In this document: positions 14,420 through 23,651 of the stretch, piece after piece
How the letters are laid out: every line of letters starts with the position of its first letter
Numbering within the stretch: position 1 is the first letter of the stretch
Assembly: GCA_963793335.1 (NCBI GenBank)
Contig: CAWBZS010000001.1
Location: 744,001 to 808,000, forward strand
Direction: 5' to 3'
From: Sva-07 sp963793335
GTDB lineage: Bacteria > Actinomycetota > Acidimicrobiia > Acidimicrobiales > Ilumatobacteraceae
DNA: 64,000 nucleotides
Translations under genes and position numbers: made by a program
The notes under the pieces: model-generated
Database searches by the model: none
Told to the model about the DNA's origin: nothing
Seen by the model: only the letters and a program-made list of their open reading frames with translations

Positions 14420-16989
14420 CAGTCGCATGCCTCGCAGGTTTCGGGGTTCTCGAGGCTGCACGCAATGGCTTCCTCATCGGTGAATGTCTTCTTGGCCGAC
14501 TCGTCGACGAGCGGTGCGGTCGGCGTGTCGGCGACCGCCGGCTTGCCACCGCCGCTGGGCGGGGTCGGCGCGGTCGGTGCGGTCTTGGCTGCACCCGACG
14601 TGGTGCTCTGGTTGATGCGGGTGGCCGGACGGCTTCGCAAGTAGTACGTGGTCTTCAGGCCGGTCTTCCACGCATGGAGGTACATCGACGACAACTTGCC
14701 GATCGTCGGGGTCTCCATGAACAGGTTGAGCGACTGACTCTGGTCGATGAACGCACCGCGTTCCGCGGCCATGTCGATCAGCGCACGCTGCGGGATCTCC
14801 CACGCCGTCCGGAACACTTCCTTGAGCTCTTCGGGAATCCGATCGACGTCCTGCACCGAACCCTCAGAGCGCTTGATGTCATTGATCATCTGGTCGTCCC
14901 ACAGGCCACGTGACTGCAGCTCGCGGACGAGGTACCGGTTGATCTGCATGAACTCGCCCGAGAGCGTTTCGCGCTTGAACAGATTCGACACCTGCGGCTC
15001 GATGCACTCGTAGCAGCCGACGATCGAGGCGATCGTGGCAGTGGGCGCAATGGCGATCAGGAGGCTGTTGCGAAGGCCATGTGCGGCGATGCGTTCGCGC
15101 AGGGCGTCCCAGTCGAGTTCGGCCGGCGGGGTGACACCACCGTTGGCGCGATCCCAGAGATCGAACTGCAGGTCGCCCTTCGCGGCGCGGGTGCCGTCGA
15201 ACGCTTCGTGGGGTCCGTTGGCCTCGGCCAGCTCGGTGGATGCCCACAGGGCGTGGAAGTAGATGTGGGCGCTGATCGAACGGCTCAGCTGCTTGGCGTC
15301 AGCGGAGTCGAACGCCAGGCCCTGCTTGAAGAACACATCCTGCAGCCCCATCAAGCCAAGGCCGACCGGGCGCCACTTGTGGTTGGAGAACTCGGCTTCG
15401 GAGGTCGGGTAATAGTTGATGTCGATCACCCGGTCGAGCAGCGGCACGACCTGGCGCACGACGGTGCCGAGCTTGGCGTAGTCGAAGGCGCCGTCGGCGT
15501 CGACGTAGGCGCCCAGGTTGAGTGAGCCGAGGTTGCAGACCGCAGTGTTGTCCTGGTCGGTCACCTCGAGGATCTCGGTGCACAGGTTCGACAGGTGCAC
15601 GACGCGGGGCGAGCCGTCGTCGTTGGCCGCTCCGGTCTGGTTGCACTTCTCGTTCGACGCGTCCTTGAAGGTGACCCAGCCGTTGCCGGTCTGCGCGAGG
15701 GTGCGCATCATCTTCGAGTAGAGCTGGCGTGCCGGCACCTGCTTTTCGTAGAGGCCGGCCTCTTCGGCAGCGACGTAGGCGCGCTCGAAGTCGTCGCCGA
15801 ACAGGTCGGTGAGGTGCGGCGCCTTCTTGGGGTCGAACAGGCTCCACTGCCAGTCCTTCTCGACGCGCTCCATGAACAGGTCGGGAATCCAGTTCGCGAT
15901 GTTGAGATTGTGGGTTCGCCGGGCGTGGTCGCCGGTGTTGTCGCGCAACTCCAAGAAGTCCTCGATGTCGGCGTGCCACGACTCGAGGTACACGCACGCA
16001 GCGCCCTTGCGACGACCGCCCTGGTTGACCGCAGCGACCGACGAGTCGAGCGTGCGCAGCCACGGCACGATGCCGTTGGACAATCCGTTGGTTCCCTGGA
16101 TCAGGCTGCCCTTTGCACGAACCCGGTGCCACGCCACGCCGATGCCACCGGCGAACTTCGAGAGCTTGGCGATGTCGGTGTAGCGCTTGTAGATGCCTTC
16201 GAGGCTGTCCTCGGGCGAATCGAGCAGGTAGCAGCTCGACATCTGGCTGTGGGCCGTACCCGAGTTGAACAAGGTCGGACTCGAGGGGAGGTACGCCAGC
16301 GACGACATCAGATCGTAGAACTTGACCGCCTCGTCGACATCGGTACAGAGACCGCATGCCACGCGCAAGAAGAAGTACTGCGGGGTTTCGATGACCTCGC
16401 GGCGCGAGGGGTGGCGCAGGAGGTACCGGTCGTACACGGTGCGCAGCCCGAAGAACTCGAAGCTGCGATCGCGGTCGGAGTCGATCGCAGCGTTGAGCGC
16501 CGGTGCGTTGGCGTTCACGAAGGCCAGCACCTCGTCGGACACCAGCCCTTCCGCATGGCCGACGGCGATCGACTCGGAGAACCACGGGATGTTCTGGTTG
16601 CGGACTTCTTTGTCGACGACCGTGGCGAGCAAGCGAGAGGCGAGCTTGGAGTAGCTGGGCTCCTCGACGATGAGCCCCGCCGCAGTGCGAATCGACAGGT
16701 CGTCGAGCTCCCGGGTGCTCGCACCGTCGGCCAGTGCCGAGATGGTGCGGGTGGCGACTCGCATCGGATCGACACCGAGCAGGCCCTCCGACGCCCGGGC
16801 GATCGCATTGACGATCTTGTTGACATCGACCGGCTCGAGTGCGCCGCTGCGCTTCTTGACCCGCATGCCGCCGGCGGTCGGCGGCGCTGCTGCCGTTGGC
16901 GCCTTGGCCGTATCGGTGAGCGTCGGCGCAGTGGTCGGCGCAGTGGTGTCTGCGTTGGCGGCTGCTGTGTTGTCGTCGATCAATGTCAC
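14419..16989 (-). CDS. nrdA: Ribonucleotide reductase class Ia, large catalytic subunit
   Basis: 856 residues. N-terminal ATP-cone (VKKRSGALEPVDVNKIVNAI, ~45-130), then the catalytic barrel with MSSCYLLDSPEDSLEGI (first redox Cys), HLSNLCTEILE (radical Cys), TAVCNLGSLNLG (second redox Cys), PTATIASIVGCYECIEPQ and the C-terminal ETCEACD CxxC pair that passes electrons to the active site. Makes deoxyribonucleotides with NrdB. The frame is open to 17118, but GTG at 16989 is favoured because AGGAG lies eight bases upstream; the first ~40 residues are a Thr/Ala-rich tail. Two NrdR boxes are found 90-136 bases upstream. Confidence 0.95.
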   Translation of the reverse strand: MTLIDDNTAAANADTTAPTTAPTLTDTAKAPTAAAPPTAGGMRVKKRSGALEPVDVNKIVNAIARASEGLLGVDPMRVATRTISALADGASTRELDDLSIRTAAGLIVEEPSYSKLASRLLATVVDKEVRNQNIPWFSESIAVGHAEGLVSDEVLAFVNANAPALNAAIDSDRDRSFEFFGLRTVYDRYLLRHPSRREVIETPQYFFLRVACGLCTDVDEAVKFYDLMSSLAYLPSSPTLFNSGTAHSQMSSCYLLDSPEDSLEGIYKRYTDIAKLSKFAGGIGVAWHRVRAKGSLIQGTNGLSNGIVPWLRTLDSSVAAVNQGGRRKGAACVYLESWHADIEDFLELRDNTGDHARRTHNLNIANWIPDLFMERVEKDWQWSLFDPKKAPHLTDLFGDDFERAYVAAEEAGLYEKQVPARQLYSKMMRTLAQTGNGWVTFKDASNEKCNQTGAANDDGSPRVVHLSNLCTEILEVTDQDNTAVCNLGSLNLGAYVDADGAFDYAKLGTVVRQVVPLLDRVIDINYYPTSEAEFSNHKWRPVGLGLMGLQDVFFKQGLAFDSADAKQLSRSISAHIYFHALWASTELAEANGPHEAFDGTRAAKGDLQFDLWDRANGGVTPPAELDWDALRERIAAHGLRNSLLIAIAPTATIASIVGCYECIEPQVSNLFKRETLSGEFMQINRYLVRELQSRGLWDDQMINDIKRSEGSVQDVDRIPEELKEVFRTAWEIPQRALIDMAAERGAFIDQSQSLNLFMETPTIGKLSSMYLHAWKTGLKTTYYLRSRPATRINQSTTSGAAKTAPTAPTPPSGGGKPAVADTPTAPLVDESAKKTFTDEEAIACSLENPETCEACD

Positions 16990-17078
16990 CGTTCGGTCTC
17001 CTGCTCGTTCGTTGCGTCGTTCGTTGCGTGCTTGCGTGGTTGGAAGTGTCTGGGTTGGTGACATGAATAGCCATATCA

Positions 17079-17125
17079 CCACCAGATGTCGTGGCTGCAC
17101 CCACCGCGACCACCACATCTCGTGG
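17079..17125 (-). promoter_or_regulatory. Tandem NrdR boxes upstream of nrdAB
   Basis: Two 16-base imperfect palindromes, CCACCAGATGTCGTGG (17079-17094) and CCACCACATCTCGTGG (17110-17125), fit the NrdR box pattern (CAC, A/T core, GTG symmetric). Their starts are 31 bases apart, three helical turns, as is usual for NrdR operator pairs. They sit 90-136 bases before the nrdA start, in the right place to cover a promoter. NrdR is the nucleotide-sensing repressor of ribonucleotide reductase genes. The nrdR gene itself is not in the window. Confidence 0.8.
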
Positions 17126-17187
17126 CAATGGGTTCGTAATTACAGCAGTGGAACTACCGCGCTGTCAACCGTTCGTCGAGAAAAGGT

Positions 17188-17553
17188 TCAACGTGCCTGC
17201 GCAGTGGACCGATCGTGCGGCCGGGCCCCGCCCACCTCAGGTCGGCGAAGCTCTGCCAGCTCGGCTTGACGACGCAATGCCGACCACACTTCCTCGAGCG
17301 AGGGTGAAGTCGCCTCGATCACCGCCACTCCCCGCGGTGTGTTGCGTTCGGCTTCGGCGTGCCAGATGTCGTGTACCTGGAGGAGCCGACCATCGCGCCC
17401 GCGCACGTTGTTCTCCCGGAACTCGAGCGTGGTGCGCCATCCGCAACGTTCGAGGTCGCGACGATCCTCGGGCTGCAGGACTGCTCCATGCTGGCGCTGG
17501 CGTGCACGGCGTTGCCGAGGCGTCGGAAGGGCACGGGCGATCATGGGCACCAT
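17188..17553 (-). CDS. Hypothetical protein, about 121 residues
   Basis: Not recognised. The frame from ATG 17553 (or ATG 17544) to the stop at 17188 gives a basic, Arg-rich protein with no signal or membrane segment. The middle (CGWRTTLEFRENNVRGRDG followed by LLQVHDIWHAEAER) has the composition of a real soluble protein and differs from the low-complexity look of shadow frames, and the segment is otherwise empty. There is no clear ribosome binding site. It lies upstream of the nrd operator on the same strand. It may be lineage-specific or a false call. Confidence 0.4.
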   Translation of the reverse strand: MVPMIARALPTPRQRRARQRQHGAVLQPEDRRDLERCGWRTTLEFRENNVRGRDGRLLQVHDIWHAEAERNTPRGVAVIEATSPSLEEVWSALRRQAELAELRRPEVGGARPHDRSTAQAR

Positions 17554-17662
17554 CTTGAACGACGCACCCTGTGGAGCGTCAGTCCCGATTGCATGTGAAT
17601 TTCCGGGTGTTGGCTGGGGACAAGTGCGCAGATCTGTGCAGCGCCTGTGGGCACTCCCCGGA

Positions 17663-19444
17663 TCAGAAGCCTGGAATGAACTCCTGGCAGGCCAGTGCCG
17701 CCGCAGCGAACGCTGGATCCGACGGGTCGATCCCCTCGAACAGCGCCTCGCCGTTCGGGTCGGCCAGGATGTCCGCCACCGTGATCTCGGGGACGTCGAT
17801 GCCATTCTCGCGGAGGCAGCCGAAGAGCGCCACGAACTGGTCGAGTTCGCCCTCACCCATCGGGAGGAACACATCATCGGCGTCGACGGTCTCAGCGGTG
17901 CAACTCGATCCGGCATCGGGGAGCTCGAGATCGACCAGGTAGTCGATCACGATCTCGTCGACACACGGGATCGACAAGAACGCCGTGTGGCCGTCGCCCT
18001 CGACCGTGTAGAGCGTCGCCGTGTCCAGGAAGTCGGTCATCTCGACCGACCACTCGTACGGCGTGGCCGGATCGCCAGTGGTGCCGATGACCAGAATCGG
18101 CGCCGCCCCGGTCGCCGGGCCGATCTCAATGGGGTCGATCGGGTCGAACGTGCCGATGCAGCCGGTGCCGGCACGCAGGAAATCACCGAAGTAGACCGAC
18201 GCCTCACCAGCGATGTCACCCTGCACGCGCACGTCGTCGGCCTCCGGCCGCCCGGGATCGTCGGCACAGTTGATCGCGAGACCGGCAACTTGGCTGTTGT
18301 CGTAGGAACCGTCGAGCTGGCGACCGAGATAGGAGTCGTTCAGCGCTGCCAGCAACGAGCCGTCCTGTTCGGTCTCGGCCAGGAACAGCGCATCGGCCAG
18401 AACCGGCCACAGCTGCGTGCTGTACAGCGCTGCAACCACTCCGAGTTGGAGTTCGCCAGGCGTGAGCATGCGACCGTCGTCGTCGGTTGCGAAGGAGCCA
18501 ACCTCGCCGATCTCGTCGACGAGGCTGGTGTACACGTCCAGCGTCGGCGCGATGTCGTCGTTGCCGAGCGGACAATCGGCGTCCGCATCGCACGCCGCAG
18601 CGAACCGTTCCAGCGCAGCATCGAACCCCGGGCCCTGCTCGAGGCCGATCTGGGAGAGATCGTCGGTGGGCTTCACCGCCCCGTCGAGCACGAGCGCACG
18701 GACTCGCTCTGGGAACAGCTCGGCATAGGTGGCACCGAGGCGCGTGCCGTAGGAGAAGCCGACGTAGTTCAGCTGGTCGTCGCCCAGCGCGTCCCGGATC
18801 AGGTCGAGGTCTCGTGCTGCGTTGTTGGTCCCGACGAACGGGGCCAGGTCGAGCGACGCCGGAGAGCACTCGTCGGAGAGCGCGAGCGCATCGGCCACGA
18901 GCGCATCCCAACCGTCGTCGTCACCGGGGGCGAGCAGTGCCACATCGTCGTCGAAGTCGACGTCGCAGTCGATCGCTGAGCTGGCTCCGACTCCCCTGGG
19001 ATCGAACGACACCAAGTCGAACCGGTCGACCAACTCCGCCGGCACCAGCGGCGCCGCTGCTGCGAGGAAGTCGATCCCCGACCCGCCAGGTCCTCCGGGG
19101 TTGAACAGGAGCGAACCGATGCGTTCATCGGCGCTCGCGGTCGACACCCTGACCAATTCGATGTCGATCATGGCGCCAGTGGGCTCGGCGTGATCGAGTG
19201 GCACCACCAGCGTTGCGCAGTCCAGTGCCACGGCTGCGACTCCGGCGTCGGCACATCGCCCCCAGGAGATCGCCGAGGCTGCCGACGGTTCGGCCTCGGG
19301 CCGCGTGTCAGGTGATTCGGGGTCGGGCGGAATCGGGGCGCCGATCGCCGACGCCGGGTTCGCCTCCACGCTCTGCACCCCAGGGTCGTCTCCACACGAT
19401 GCCACGACCAGGGCGGTGGCCAGGAACACGGCAATCCGTCTCAC
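17663..19444 (-). CDS. Secreted alpha/beta hydrolase lipoprotein, tripeptidyl-aminopeptidase (TAP) type
   Basis: 593 residues. The GTG start at 19444 gives a lipoprotein signal ending VVASCGDD; the frame is open further upstream but without protein-like sequence. The hydrolase triad is visible: Ser in GFSYGTRLG, Asp in GTTGDPATP, His in GDGHTAF; oxyanion region LLFNPGGPGGSG. The C-terminal part is the TAP-like domain of Streptomyces-type peptidases. An extra ~60-residue tail (FGCLRENGIDVPEI ... ACQEFI) is a Cys-containing motif also seen alone in actinobacterial lipoproteins. Probably releases short peptides at the cell surface. Confidence 0.88.
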   Translation of the reverse strand: MRRIAVFLATALVVASCGDDPGVQSVEANPASAIGAPIPPDPESPDTRPEAEPSAASAISWGRCADAGVAAVALDCATLVVPLDHAEPTGAMIDIELVRVSTASADERIGSLLFNPGGPGGSGIDFLAAAAPLVPAELVDRFDLVSFDPRGVGASSAIDCDVDFDDDVALLAPGDDDGWDALVADALALSDECSPASLDLAPFVGTNNAARDLDLIRDALGDDQLNYVGFSYGTRLGATYAELFPERVRALVLDGAVKPTDDLSQIGLEQGPGFDAALERFAAACDADADCPLGNDDIAPTLDVYTSLVDEIGEVGSFATDDDGRMLTPGELQLGVVAALYSTQLWPVLADALFLAETEQDGSLLAALNDSYLGRQLDGSYDNSQVAGLAINCADDPGRPEADDVRVQGDIAGEASVYFGDFLRAGTGCIGTFDPIDPIEIGPATGAAPILVIGTTGDPATPYEWSVEMTDFLDTATLYTVEGDGHTAFLSIPCVDEIVIDYLVDLELPDAGSSCTAETVDADDVFLPMGEGELDQFVALFGCLRENGIDVPEITVADILADPNGEALFEGIDPSDPAFAAAALACQEFIPGF

Positions 19445-19502
19445 GAGGCGACGGTATCGGCCATCGGACGGTCGCCGCGGTCGCGTCGGCGGTTCGAGCG
19501 GT

Positions 19503-20015
19503 TCAATGCCCGGCGAGGTAGTTCTTCGCTGCAGCCACGGCCAACGCCACCGCCAACACGCCGAGCCCGGCGAGGAGCGAACGGCTCCTGCCGGCCCCGG
19601 CGCTCCGGGCAACACTGAACCCGACACCGCCGATCAGGCCGGCGAGCACGAGCCGTGTGACATCGAACTCGGTCGTTGCCCCGAACACGACCACCGGAAC
19701 GGTCGCCAACCCAGCGACGATGGCGGCCCCGGCGAGTTGGGCCAGCGCGCTCGCCGCATCGCCGTCGCGAAGCGTGCCGCCGGCGATCCAGCGGGCCGCC
19801 AACCGGAAGGCGAACACGTGAGCGAGTGCCAAGCCGAGCGTGGTGCCCCACACGAGTGCGAATGCCCGGACGTGGTGTTCCTCGGCCTGGTCGTCGAGGG
19901 CGATCAACGCGGCAAGGAGACACACCGCCACATACAGCGCCATGGTGGCTGCCTCGGTTGCGAGATGTGCTCGACGATCCTCGACATGTTCGCCAGGGAC
20001 AACCTGTTCGGTCAT
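19503..20015 (-). CDS. Small multi-spanning membrane protein of unknown function
   Basis: 170 residues with four to five hydrophobic helices (for example MALYVAVCLLAALIALDD, ALVWGTTLGLALAHVFAF, GAAIVAGLATVPVVVFGA, and a C-terminal helix). No family recognised. The ATG at 20015, MTEQVVPGEH, follows the stop of the LOG-family gene by five bases and is preceded by a GGGG-rich Shine-Dalgarno region, so the two genes are almost certainly co-transcribed. The frame is open upstream but would run back through the LOG gene. Confidence 0.7.
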   Translation of the reverse strand: MTEQVVPGEHVEDRRAHLATEAATMALYVAVCLLAALIALDDQAEEHHVRAFALVWGTTLGLALAHVFAFRLAARWIAGGTLRDGDAASALAQLAGAAIVAGLATVPVVVFGATTEFDVTRLVLAGLIGGVGFSVARSAGAGRSRSLLAGLGVLAVALAVAAAKNYLAGH

Positions 20016-20020
20016 CGCCC

Positions 20021-20593
20021 CTACCCCACCCACTTCGGGGAGAACGCATCGGCTGGCTGCGACAACTGGGCCAGCGCGTCTGCGACGTCGGCGGCTCGGC
20101 GGGCGAACGCTGCGTGCCGGTCGCTCACGAACCCGGATCGCACGCTCGACGACACGAACTCGAACAGTGGGTCGAAGTAGCCCTGTACGTCCAGGAACAC
20201 CACCGGAACCGCAACCAGCCCGAGTTGGTTCCACGTCATGATCTCGAACGTCTCGTCGAGTGTCCCGAATCCACCGGGCAGGACGACCACGCCGTTCGAG
20301 AGCTCGGCCATACGAGCTTTGCGCTCGTGCATCGTTGCAACCACTTCGAGCCGCGTCAGTCCGGCGTGGGCGACCTCGGCGCCGACGAGTTGCTCGGTCA
20401 TCACGCCGACCACCGAACCACCCGAGGCCAACGCTGCATCGGCCACCGCACCCATCAAGCCGACATGGCCGCCGCCGTAGACGAGTTCGTGTCCGGCATC
20501 GGCGATCGCGGCGCCGAGCGTACGAGCCACCCCGTCGAATGCTGGATCGTTGCCAGAACTCGATCCACAGAACACGCAGATGGCCGCCACCAA
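20021..20593 (-). CDS. LOG family protein (TIGR00730; nucleoside-5'-monophosphate phosphoribohydrolase)
   Basis: 190 residues, typical length. The two hallmark motifs are present: YGGGHVGLMG and the catalytic LPGGFGTLDETFEIMTWNQLG (PGGxGTxxE), plus the N-terminal CVFCGSSSG. Family members release the free base from cytokinin nucleotides or hydrolyse AMP and other nucleoside monophosphates. It is the first gene of a pair with the small membrane protein and is divergent from the acyl-CoA dehydrogenase gene (105-base gap). Confidence 0.92.
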   Translation of the reverse strand: MVAAICVFCGSSSGNDPAFDGVARTLGAAIADAGHELVYGGGHVGLMGAVADAALASGGSVVGVMTEQLVGAEVAHAGLTRLEVVATMHERKARMAELSNGVVVLPGGFGTLDETFEIMTWNQLGLVAVPVVFLDVQGYFDPLFEFVSSSVRSGFVSDRHAAFARRAADVADALAQLSQPADAFSPKWVG

Positions 20594-20698
20594 GCCATCA
20601 TCGCGTGGCGAGCAGTCCAGTGCTCATGTGAGAAACGCAACGGTGTGACCCATGGGCTGGAATGGCTCGTCCGATTACCGCCCAGTAACGTCACGAAC

Positions 20699-22330
20699 AT
20701 GACTGAGATCGCCGCCCCCGACCTGCCTGCCGCCGCCGACGCCATCGATCTCGCCGACCGGATCGTCGGCAAGGCCGTCCGCCAGCTCGCCGCTGCGGGA
20801 GGCCCCGACGTGCACCAGGTGCTCGCGTACGACATCGCCCACGCGGCCTCGGGTGTCGCAACGGCCCGTTCTCTGCTCGACTACGGCGCCAAGGGCGAGG
20901 TCGAAGCGAAGATCACCTGCGCCTTTGCCGCCGACATGCTGCACGACCTCGCCGGCAAGGTGCTCGGCCGGGAAGACGAGTGGGGCATCGAGCGGGATCC
21001 GCTGGCCAATGCGCACGCGTTCATCGCCCAGTTCCGGGCACCCGCGTTCCTGGCCTCGCTCGCCGACACCGCCGGTCCCAACCATCTCGACGACGACATG
21101 GAGATGGTGGCCGACACCTTCCGCTCGTTCGCTGAGAACGTGATCGGCCCCCACGCCGAACACGTGCACCGGACCAACGGCGACGTCCCCGAGGAGATCA
21201 TCACCGGGCTCGCCGAGCTCGGGGCGTTCGGACTCAGCGTGCCGGTCGAATACGGCGGCTACAGCGAGGGCGGCGACTCCGAGTACATCGCCATGGTCGC
21301 CGCGACCGAGGAACTGTCGCGGGTGAGTCTGGGCATCGGCGGCTCCCTGATCACCCGGCCCGAGATCCTCACCCGGGCGCTCGTCAAGGGTGGCACCGAG
21401 GAGCAGAAGCAGAAGTGGTTGCCGAAGCTGGCCACCGCAGAGGTGATGCCCGCCGTGGCGGTCACCGAACCCGACTACGGCAGCGATGTCGCAGGCATCA
21501 CCGTCACGGCCACGCCGGCTCCGGGTCCTGACGGTGCAGCTGGCTGGGTGATCAACGGCGTCAAGACGTGGTGCACGTTCGGTGCCCGCGCCGACGCGCT
21601 CACACTGCTGGCCCGCACCGATCCCGATCGGTCCAAGACCCACCGCGGGCTGACGCTGTTCATCGTGCCCAAGCCGCGCGGCGACAGCCACGGCTTCCAA
21701 CTCAGCCAAGACCCGGTGGACGTCGATGGCGAAGCGCGCATCGGCAAGATGGAGGGCCGCCCCATCGACACGATCGGCTACCGCGGCATGCACTCCTACG
21801 AAGTGGCCCTCGAGAACTGGTGGGTGCCCGCCGAGAACCAGGTCGGCATGGAAGACGGCCTCGGCAAGGGCTTCTACTACCAGATGGCCGGATTCGAGAA
21901 CGGTCGTCTGCAGACCGCTGCTCGCGCCGTCGGCGTGATGCAGGCCGCGTACGAAGCGGCGCTCGACTACGCCGAGAACCGCAAGGTCTTCGGCGAGGCG
22001 ATCATCGACTACCAGCTCACCCGCGCGAAGCTCGGGCGGATGGCCGTGCTCACGCAGGCCGGCCGGCAGTTCTCCTACGCCGTCTCGACGTTGATGGCCA
22101 AGGGCGAAGGGGCGATGGAAGCGTCGATGGTGAAGGCCTACGTGTGCAAGGCGGCCGAGTGGGTCAGTCGCGAGGCCATGCAGATCCACGGCGGCATGGG
22201 CTACGCCGAGGAGTTCCCGGTGAGCCGCCTGTACGTCGATGCTCGCGTGCTGTCGATCTTCGAGGGCGCCGACGAGACCCTCTGCCTCAAGGTGATCGCC
22301 CGCCAGCTGATCTCCGCCAGCACCACCTGA
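20699..22330 (+). CDS. Acyl-CoA dehydrogenase with long N-terminal extension (methylsuccinyl-CoA dehydrogenase-like)
   Basis: 543 residues, about 150 longer than ordinary acyl-CoA dehydrogenases. Residues ~1-140 form an extra helical segment (DIAHAASGVATARSLLDYGA); the FAD-dependent fold follows with AVAVTEPDYGSDVAGI, GWVINGVKTWCTFGARAD and the catalytic Glu in LSIFEGADET. Such an N-terminal extension is a feature of (2S)-methylsuccinyl-CoA dehydrogenase of the ethylmalonyl-CoA pathway, so that activity is proposed; no crotonyl-CoA carboxylase/reductase is in view. The frame is open from 19676, but upstream sequence is antisense to real genes; ATG 20699 starts the conserved protein. Single gene followed by the family D repeats. 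Confidence 0.85.
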   Translation: MTEIAAPDLPAAADAIDLADRIVGKAVRQLAAAGGPDVHQVLAYDIAHAASGVATARSLLDYGAKGEVEAKITCAFAADMLHDLAGKVLGREDEWGIERDPLANAHAFIAQFRAPAFLASLADTAGPNHLDDDMEMVADTFRSFAENVIGPHAEHVHRTNGDVPEEIITGLAELGAFGLSVPVEYGGYSEGGDSEYIAMVAATEELSRVSLGIGGSLITRPEILTRALVKGGTEEQKQKWLPKLATAEVMPAVAVTEPDYGSDVAGITVTATPAPGPDGAAGWVINGVKTWCTFGARADALTLLARTDPDRSKTHRGLTLFIVPKPRGDSHGFQLSQDPVDVDGEARIGKMEGRPIDTIGYRGMHSYEVALENWWVPAENQVGMEDGLGKGFYYQMAGFENGRLQTAARAVGVMQAAYEAALDYAENRKVFGEAIIDYQLTRAKLGRMAVLTQAGRQFSYAVSTLMAKGEGAMEASMVKAYVCKAAEWVSREAMQIHGGMGYAEEFPVSRLYVDARVLSIFEGADETLCLKVIARQLISASTT

Positions 22331-22334
22331 TCAG

Positions 22335-22487
22335 CGGTGAGCGGTGAGCGCACCCCCTGCGTTCAGTTCTCACCGAACGAAGACGAACCGGCACACCGGT
22401 GAGCGATGAGCGCACCTGCGCGCAGTTCTCACCGAAGGCACGAACCGGCACACCGGTGAGCGATGAGCGCCACAGCACCGCTCACCG
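22335..22487. repeat. Three tandem CGGTGAG...CTCACCG hairpins (repeat family D)
   Basis: Three units at about 22335-22374, 22397-22434 and 22453-22487, each opening CGGTGAGC(G)GTGAGCGC and closing TTCTCACCG or GCTCACCG, at a spacing of about 56-62 bases, joined by a shared spacer (GAACCGGCACAC). Each can fold into a hairpin. They fill the gap between the acyl-CoA dehydrogenase and the broken serine-hydrolase gene and run into the latter's 3' end. A similar two-unit array lies at 42629-42731. Confidence 0.75.
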
Positions 22488-23651
22488 CAGTGCCGATGGG
22501 CCGCAGCGGCGGGCGTCCGGTGGTCAACCAGACCGGAGCATCATCAGCCGCCCCCAGAGCGGATCGTCGAATCTCGACAATGCGGGGAGCACCGCCGGGG
22601 TCGCCTTCACGCCGAGTTCGCGCGACGACGAGATCCAGTTCGCGTGACACGTAGAGCTTCTGGTCGTCCTTGCCCAGCGCAGCGGCGAGGTCGGTGGGCG
22701 CACTCGGGATCAGCGCTCCGGGCTGCGACACACGATCCCTCGGCAGTCGAAAGCTCTCCTGCCCGTTGAGCCACCAGAGGTAGCCATAGGCCTCGTTGAT
22801 CGATTGGCTCGACTCGAACGAGTGATCGATCCAACCGCTCGGCAGGCCGGGTTGCGAGACGTCGATCACCGACTGCCCGATCGCCGTGAGGTCGCTCGCT
22901 CGGGCGAGCAGTCCAATCGGGGCGAACTGGGCGGTTCGACGCTCGTAGAACTGCGCCGTTCGGGCGCCGGCAGGAACGAACAGCCAGTCGGCCGCCAGCC
23001 CATTCAGCTCCCGGCCGGTCGTCGTCGTCACCACCTCGAACAGCGCCGAGAACGCTCCGCTGTACTGCCACTCGGTACACGGGCTCGGCGACGACGGCGA
23101 GCTGGTCGTCGAGGCCGCTCGTCATCGCCAGCAGGTGTCGGACCGTGATGCCGGCACTCTGCCCGTGCGGTGTCCATCGATCGCCGAGCACGTCGTCGAT
23201 CGTGGTGTCGAGTGTGACCAGTCCGTCGCCGATCGCTCGCCCGACGAGCAGCGCCAGCACGCTCTTCTGTGCCGATGCGATGTCACGGACGAAGGTCTCG
23301 TCGTTTCGATACCACTCGTGGATCACCTCGCCGCCCTCCACGATCCGGAACGCGTCGGTGTTCGCCGACTCGAGGAAGCTGTCGAGCTCACCGAAGTCAG
23401 CTCCGGCCCTGGCACCGGCCCGGCAGTCGGCGGCGGTCGGCCGCCGTGGTCGTGACCGCCGACGTTTCGGCCGGCGACGTCACGGTCGGCAGAACGGTGT
23501 CCGGCGGCGGCGCTGCCGGTGATGGGGCCGAGGTGCCCGTCGGTGCCACCGACGCCGACTCGGACGCACATCCTGCGACGAGCGCTGCACCCGCCCCGAG
23601 TGCGCCGGTGAGGAACGCTCTGCGGGACGCCACGACATCCTTGTACTTCAC
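22429..23651 (-). pseudogene. Exported serine hydrolase (beta-lactamase/PBP-like), two frame breaks
   Basis: Three frames together encode one protein. The N-terminus (GTG 23651) has a twin-arginine lipoprotein signal, SRRAFLTGALGAGAALVAGC. After a break at ~23425-23445 the next frame continues DFGELDSFLESANTD, then the SxxK motif SAQKSVLALLVGRA and HLLAMTSGLDDQL. A second break at ~23085-23092 leads into TEWQYSGAFSALFE, the YxN-like motif region, and GYLWWLNGQESF to the end. Protein similarity is kept on each side, so single-base indel errors are plausible. Its start overlaps the stop of the preceding small gene as GTGA. The last ~20 codons lie in the family D repeat. Confidence 0.7.

Noticed and set aside
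19676..20698. A 341-codon plus-strand extension ahead of the acyl-CoA dehydrogenase.
   Set aside because: It lies antisense to the LOG-family and small membrane-protein genes and is not protein-like; the conserved protein starts at 20699.
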